A stretch of 36,125 bases of DNA, from contig JACPSI010000111.1 of the NCBI GenBank assembly GCA_016193365.1, forward strand, positions 1-36,125, written 5' to 3'. Made by a program: the position numbers and the translations under genes. The notes under the pieces were generated by a model. The model was given only the letters and a program-made list of their open reading frames with translations, was not told the DNA's origin and ran no database searches. Each line of letters opens with the position of its first letter. Position 1 is the stretch's first letter. Shown one piece after another: positions 32,151 to 36,125 of this stretch. This DNA is from Ignavibacteriales bacterium (GTDB lineage Bacteria > Bacteroidota > Ignavibacteria > UBA10030).

Positions 32151-32591
32151 ATGAGACTATCAAGAGTTCTTCTTTCATTTTTCATCGTACCGGTTCCGGT
32201 TAGTGCTCAGACTGCTCAGCAGCCCGAGCGGAACAAACACCTTATCGCCCTGGAGGAGGTCATCAAAGGAAAAGAGAGCTCGCCGGCTGAACAGGTGTTC
32301 AAGAACATCGAGATTTTCAAAGGTCAGCAGGCAGGAAGGGTACTTCGTGTCATGGAGTTTGCGTTTACTCCAGGGCTTGGTGTTGAGTGCAATTTCTGTC
32401 ACGTCGAAGGCAAGTGGGAAAGCGACGAAAATGACCACAAAGTGAAAGCGAGGGCGATGTGGAAGATGCTTCCGGAAGTGAATAAACTCGTGAAAGGCGT
32501 CGCCGGAGATAAGGCGGCTGTCAATTGTTACACGTGTCACCGGGGCGAGGAAACGCCGGCGTTAACCCCGAGAGGGCCGGGGAAACAATGA
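32151..32591 (+). CDS. Periplasmic dihaem c-type cytochrome (reaction-centre cytochrome subunit-like)
   Basis: I chose ATG 32151 (146 residues), which places the signal peptide (RVLLSFFIVPVPVSAQ) at the N-terminus; the longer open frame upstream is not signal-like. Two haem motifs are present: CNFCH (80-84) and CYTCH (126-130), with GLGVECNFCHVEGKWESDE and KVKARAMWKMLPEVNK between them. This is the pattern of the photosynthetic reaction centre cytochrome c subunit family, which also occurs widely in non-phototrophs. It should carry electrons in the periplasm. Partner unknown. Confidence 0.88.
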   Translation: MRLSRVLLSFFIVPVPVSAQTAQQPERNKHLIALEEVIKGKESSPAEQVFKNIEIFKGQQAGRVLRVMEFAFTPGLGVECNFCHVEGKWESDENDHKVKARAMWKMLPEVNKLVKGVAGDKAAVNCYTCHRGEETPALTPRGPGKQ

Positions 32592-32627
32592 TCGAAGGAT
32601 TTGTCGGCTTCAGGATCAATTAACTAT

Positions 32628-34151
32628 ATGATCAAGAAATTAAAATCTGTCGAGGATGCTGTTGCGCTTATCAGAGACGGTGACACCGTTGCTTCCGGGG
32701 GTTTCGTCGGCAGCGGACATCCCGAGTATCTGACGAGGGCACTGGAGCAGCGATTCCTCGAGACGGGTTCACCGCGCAACCTTACCGTGGTGTATGCTGC
32801 AGGACAGGGAGACGGAAAAGACAAGGGCATCAACCATCTTGCACACGAAGGGCTGACCCGCCGGGTCATCGGGGGGCACTGGAATCTTGTCCCGAAAATG
32901 GGGAGGCTGGCCATCGAGAATAAGATTGAAGCCTATAATTTCCCTCAGGGAGTGATCAGTCATTTGTTCCGCGATATTGCAGCGGGAAAACCCGGAACAC
33001 TCACGCACGTGGGCCTTGGAACGTTCATCGACCCGCGCAGCCACGGCGGCAAACTCAGCGAGGTTTCCACGGAAGATCTGGTGAGTGTTCTCGTCATCGA
33101 CGGCAAGGAGTGGCTACTCTACAAAAGATTTCCCATCCATATCGGCTTGATCCGCGGAACGTACTCGGATACGAACGGGAATATATCGATGGAACAGGAG
33201 GCATTGTTGGGTGAGATGCTTGCCATTGCCCAGGCGGCGAAAAACTGCGGCGGGATTGTCATAGCTCAAGTTGCCAGGATTCTGCCGGGGAGGAGGTTTT
33301 ACCCAAAGGATGTCAAAATTCCCGGCATACTCGTCGATGTTGTCGTGGAGTCACCGCCGGAATTTCACCAGCAGACATTTGCCTCCGACTATAACCCGGC
33401 CTACAGCGGCGAACAGTTCATCGAGGGGAAAAAATCCGGACCGATGCCGTTGGATGAACGAAAGGTCATTGCCCGCCGCGCGTTGCGGGAAATAGGAGCG
33501 GGCGCCGTTGTGAATCTCGGCATCGGGATGCCGGAAGGAGTCGCTCTGGCCGCGGCAGAAGAGGGGCTGGAGCGCAGCTTTACGCTGACGGTCGAAGCCG
33601 GTCCCATCGGCGGTGTTCCCGCAAGCGGCCTGAATTTCGGCGCAAGCCTCAACCCGGATGCGATCATCGACCAGCCTTCACAGTTCGATTTCTACGATGG
33701 AGGCGGGATTGACGTCGCTTGTCTCGGGTTTGCGCAGGTGAATCGACAAGGAGATGTCAACGTGAGTGCCTTCGAGAACCGTATCGCCGGTGTGGGCGGG
33801 TTTGTCAACATTTCACAGAACGCGAAGAAGATCATTTTTTGCGGGACATTTACGGCACGGGGATTGGAGGTGAAGGTCGAGGGGGGAAAACTCCGCATTC
33901 TTCACGAAGGAACAAACAAAAAATTCATTCAGGCGATCCAGCAAGTCTCATTCAGCGGCTCTTACGCTGAACGCCGGAACCAGCCGGTTCTTTTTGTCAC
34001 TGAGAGAGCTGTTTTCAAGCTTTCGGGCGGATCTCTCCATCTCGTTGAAGTAGCGCCCGGCATTGATGTTGACCGGGATATTCTCGCTCACATGGAGTTT
34101 CGGCCTGTGGTGGAGGACGTTCGGAAGATGGACAGTCGGCTTTTTCTGTAG
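32628..34151 (+). CDS. Fused alpha/beta acyl-CoA:carboxylate CoA-transferase (family I)
   Basis: The 507-residue protein joins both subunits of a family I CoA-transferase: the alpha half with [17 protein letters not shown] and '[13 protein letters not shown]', and the beta half with '[11 protein letters not shown]' and the catalytic Glu323 in [11 protein letters not shown], which forms the glutamyl-CoA intermediate. Length and fusion fit propionate/acetate CoA-transferase (Pct/YdiF type), which swap CoA between short acids such as acetate, propionate, butyrate or lactate. ATG 32628 is chosen; a TTG nine codons upstream is less likely. It follows the cytochrome by 36 bases. Confidence 0.92.
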   Translation: MIKKLKSVEDAVALIRDGDTVASGGFVGSGHPEYLTRALEQRFLETGSPRNLTVVYAAGQGDGKDKGINHLAHEGLTRRVIGGHWNLVPKMGRLAIENKIEAYNFPQGVISHLFRDIAAGKPGTLTHVGLGTFIDPRSHGGKLSEVSTEDLVSVLVIDGKEWLLYKRFPIHIGLIRGTYSDTNGNISMEQEALLGEMLAIAQAAKNCGGIVIAQVARILPGRRFYPKDVKIPGILVDVVVESPPEFHQQTFASDYNPAYSGEQFIEGKKSGPMPLDERKVIARRALREIGAGAVVNLGIGMPEGVALAAAEEGLERSFTLTVEAGPIGGVPASGLNFGASLNPDAIIDQPSQFDFYDGGGIDVACLGFAQVNRQGDVNVSAFENRIAGVGGFVNISQNAKKIIFCGTFTARGLEVKVEGGKLRILHEGTNKKFIQAIQQVSFSGSYAERRNQPVLFVTERAVFKLSGGSLHLVEVAPGIDVDRDILAHMEFRPVVEDVRKMDSRLFL

Positions 34152-34172
34152 CGTTGCCGGCATCCGAAAAAC

Positions 34173-35036
34173 CTAGCTAATCAAGCCGCGCGCTTTAAGC
34201 CACGCTGTCAGATCTCTTGTCCACGGATGTGGATTGGCAAATGGAGCCTTGTCACCCAACCCAAGGCCATGTCTCCCTTGTTCGTAGATATGCAAGTCAA
34301 ACGGGACGCCATTCTTCTTCAGCGCATTGGCAAATTCGAGAGCATTCTCAACGCTGACAATCTTGTCATCAAACGAATGCCACAGGAAACATGGCGGCGT
34401 CGAAGGAGTAACCTGCAGTTCATTTGAGTAACGTCTTACCAGTTCTTCTGTTGGGTTGAGGCCGAGAAATTGCTCTCTGGATACGGCGTGTCCGATCGCG
34501 CCCATCGAGATGACCGGATAGCAGAGGATGCCGAAATCCGGTCGAGAGCTGACACGCTCGACGGAGTCACCGGACGACGGATCACCATCGTCGAAATGCG
34601 TCATCATCGTTGATGCAAGATGTCCCCCCGCTGAGGATCCCATGATGCCAATTTTATTCGTGTCGAAATTCCATCGACGTGAACCGTCACGCACCATCCG
34701 CATCGCCCGCGCTGCATCTGCCGTAATTTCCCGATAACCATACACCGGACCAAGGCGATATTTCAGGACGAATGCTCTGATTCCGTACGACGCGAGAAAG
34801 CGGGCATAGTCTTCCCCCTCGTGCTTCGCCAGACCCCGATAGGATCCGCCGGGACAAATGATGATCGCGGTCCTTGTTTGGTTGATCGAATCGGGGGCGT
34901 ACATCGTCAATGTCGGTATATCTTTCTCTGTTTGTCCCGCTGCCTCCGCCCACAGACGAAATGTCTGTTGCGCCCAACCTGGCACTGCGCCAAGAAAGAC
35001 AGGAACAACTAACGACAATACATATTTGCTCTTCAT
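34173..35036 (-). CDS. Secreted alpha/beta-hydrolase (esterase/acetyl-xylan-esterase-like)
   Basis: The 287-residue protein has a signal peptide (VLSLVVPVFLGAVPGWAQQ), an oxyanion-hole PGGSYRG, and the nucleophile elbow GSSAGG with Ser135 in GIMGSSAGGHL. The expected acid Asp is in HSFDDKIVSVEN and the catalytic His in GRHGLG. It belongs to the BD-FAE/CE-type esterase group that removes acyl groups from plant polysaccharides or small esters, and acts outside the cytoplasm. Substrate unknown. Convergent with the CoA-transferase, which ends 21 bases away. Confidence 0.9.
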   Translation of the reverse strand: MKSKYVLSLVVPVFLGAVPGWAQQTFRLWAEAAGQTEKDIPTLTMYAPDSINQTRTAIIICPGGSYRGLAKHEGEDYARFLASYGIRAFVLKYRLGPVYGYREITADAARAMRMVRDGSRRWNFDTNKIGIMGSSAGGHLASTMMTHFDDGDPSSGDSVERVSSRPDFGILCYPVISMGAIGHAVSREQFLGLNPTEELVRRYSNELQVTPSTPPCFLWHSFDDKIVSVENALEFANALKKNGVPFDLHIYEQGRHGLGLGDKAPFANPHPWTRDLTAWLKARGLIS

Positions 35037-35130
35037 GTTCTCTTATTTGGTTCGAGAATCGTTGGGATTTTCAAAACAAGGGTGTGATGTTTTCTATCGA
35101 TAATGCGGAAGTAATTTGCTCTTTAAGAAC

Positions 35131-36125
35131 TCACACCTGATTCTGAGAATGAAATCCCCTCTCGCCTCGCTCTTTCCAGCGCCTTATTGTCAATATCTTT
35201 GAGCTAATTACAAGTTCGATTCGACGCCCGATTGAAAGTGCGGTGGTCCCATTGAACAGACTGATGCTGCCTAGCATTAGGAAAGCCAACTGGAAGAATG
35301 AAATGAAATAATACCACCAGCCCGAGATGTTTAGTGGACTAATTGCGGGAAGACTCGCAATGGTTCCGATAGTAAGTACTAGTCCAATTAAGCCAAGCAC
35401 TAAGCGAGAACATAAAACCCCGATACGTTCGGAATACATTTGAAGTTTCTGATCTTTAGCAAGATACTTGGCTTCTGACGTTCGGAGTTTCTCCTTGGTT
35501 TCGAAATGCTTCCTAACTTCCTCGTCATATTTGTCTCTTTCAGGTTTTTGAATGCTTGTCTTGACCTTATCAAGCACTTCTGTCACCATGGCAGGTTTCA
35601 ATCGATTGTGGTCTCCCCAAGTCAAACTCATTAGGACGTTCTTTGCTTCTATCGAGTACCTTAGTAAAATATAATCTTCCTCTGAAAGACCCTCGATGGG
35701 TTTCAACCGCTCTATTTCTTCCAAGTATTTCTTCCACAGGTCTTGGCCAGGTTCTAATGCAGCGTAAGACATCGCGATTAGCTGTTTTTTGGGGAGATCG
35801 GCTAGACGATTAGGATTCTTCAACCAAAGTAGATTTGTTAGGAGGGGCGCTGCAACACAAAGAGGCGATTTGAATGTGTACTCACTTCGGTTGAAGAATC
35901 TGTAAGAGCTTTGAGCCAGGAGCGTATTGGTGGTCACGAAAATCACCGGGGAGTCTTCGATAGAAGAAAAGTCCTTTCCTTTCCGCAGTCGAAAGATTGC
36001 TGAAAGGCTTTCCACATCTTTATCCCTCGCGGAATCCCGTTGATAATGCACATCTTGCGATAAGCGCTCCGCGAGGAGTTCTTCGTCGATTTGGAGCTTC
36101 TCGGTTCCCTCGGGAGGGATGCCTA
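35131..36125 (-). CDS. Two-TM protein of unknown function, 5' end outside window
   Basis: The minus-strand frame is open from TGA at 35131 to the right edge. The GTG at 36051 is internal because the frame continues upstream without a stop (PPEGTEKLQIDEELLAERL). The visible 331 residues contain 'IFVTTNTLLAQSSYRFF', a phrase like the last strand and helix of PIN-type nucleases, then a helical domain (KQLIAMSYAALEPGQ, LRYSIEAKNVLMSL), a charged coiled coil of about 45 residues and two C-terminal membrane helices. Base composition looks more AT-rich than the neighbours, which may mean transfer. The PIN link is a guess; the N-terminal part needed to judge it is missing. Confidence 0.6.
   Translation of the reverse strand, partial: GIPPEGTEKLQIDEELLAERLSQDVHYQRDSARDKDVESLSAIFRLRKGKDFSSIEDSPVIFVTTNTLLAQSSYRFFNRSEYTFKSPLCVAAPLLTNLLWLKNPNRLADLPKKQLIAMSYAALEPGQDLWKKYLEEIERLKPIEGLSEEDYILLRYSIEAKNVLMSLTWGDHNRLKPAMVTEVLDKVKTSIQKPERDKYDEEVRKHFETKEKLRTSEAKYLAKDQKLQMYSERIGVLCSRLVLGLIGLVLTIGTIASLPAISPLNISGWWYYFISFFQLAFLMLGSISLFNGTTALSIGRRIELVISSKILTIRRWKERGERGFHSQNQV

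Noticed and set aside
1-36125. CRISPR array, transposase, integrase or prophage genes
   Set aside because: No regularly spaced repeats and no such protein motifs were seen; the only tandem repeats are the heptads and the 22-bp pair.

Overview
The window looks like chromosomal DNA of a Gram-negative bacterium of the Bacteroidota/Chlorobiota/Ignavibacteriota (FCB) group. The evidence is a complete lipopolysaccharide-export gene run (kdsD, lptC, LptA-like, lptB), a HrcA-GrpE-DnaJ operon without a recognisable CIRCE box, a DUF4382-type lipoprotein and a reaction-centre-type dihaem cytochrome. Base composition is about 50-53 % GC, falling by eye in the last gene. The phylum is inferred from gene content and is not proven. 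Both edges cut genes: the first CDS enters from the left and the last (minus strand) continues past the right edge.

Layout. 1-6.5 kb (+): an unknown partial gene, then tightly overlapping kdsD-lptC-LptA-like-lptB, followed by aroF (DAHP synthase) and tyrA (prephenate dehydrogenase with ACT domain). A bidirectional terminator at 6632-6670 ends this block. 6.7-13.5 kb (-): a compact nine-gene run transcribed hrcA-grpE-dnaJ-comEA-like-pilM-rsmD-coaD-aminotransferase-fmdB. carA (+) stands alone at 13.8-15.0 kb. 15-19.2 kb holds three secreted peptidases suited to D-amino-acid or otherwise non-canonical peptides (P1/DmpA type, M55/DppA type, M19 dipeptidase) around a divergent TolB-like beta-propeller lipoprotein. 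19.3-20 kb has two small unknown genes. 20.6-24.7 kb is one very large soluble hybrid sensor kinase (1339 aa; six PAS, one GAF, kinase core, receiver).

The kinase gene lies between an intact membrane-anchored protein gene (24721-25233) and a degraded partial copy of it (20212-20466). The intact copy is the last gene of a three-gene operon: SPFH membrane protein, ribbon-helix-helix (RHH) regulator, anchored protein. The genes overlap by four bases each, and a sigma70-like promoter in front has a perfect inverted repeat lying in its spacer. This operon is the best candidate for an undescribed system in the window.

26.5-28.9 kb (-): a DUF4382 lipoprotein with its own terminator, then an ECF sigma factor, a membrane protein that may be its anti-sigma factor, and a Spy/CpxP-like periplasmic protein, which together resemble an envelope-stress module. 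29.1-36.1 kb is metabolic and accessory: a probably frameshifted membrane protein, a serine beta-lactamase-like hydrolase, L-lactate dehydrogenase, a dihaem cytochrome c, a fused CoA-transferase, a secreted alpha/beta-hydrolase and a partial two-TM protein. No tRNA, rRNA, CRISPR array, transposase or integrase was seen.
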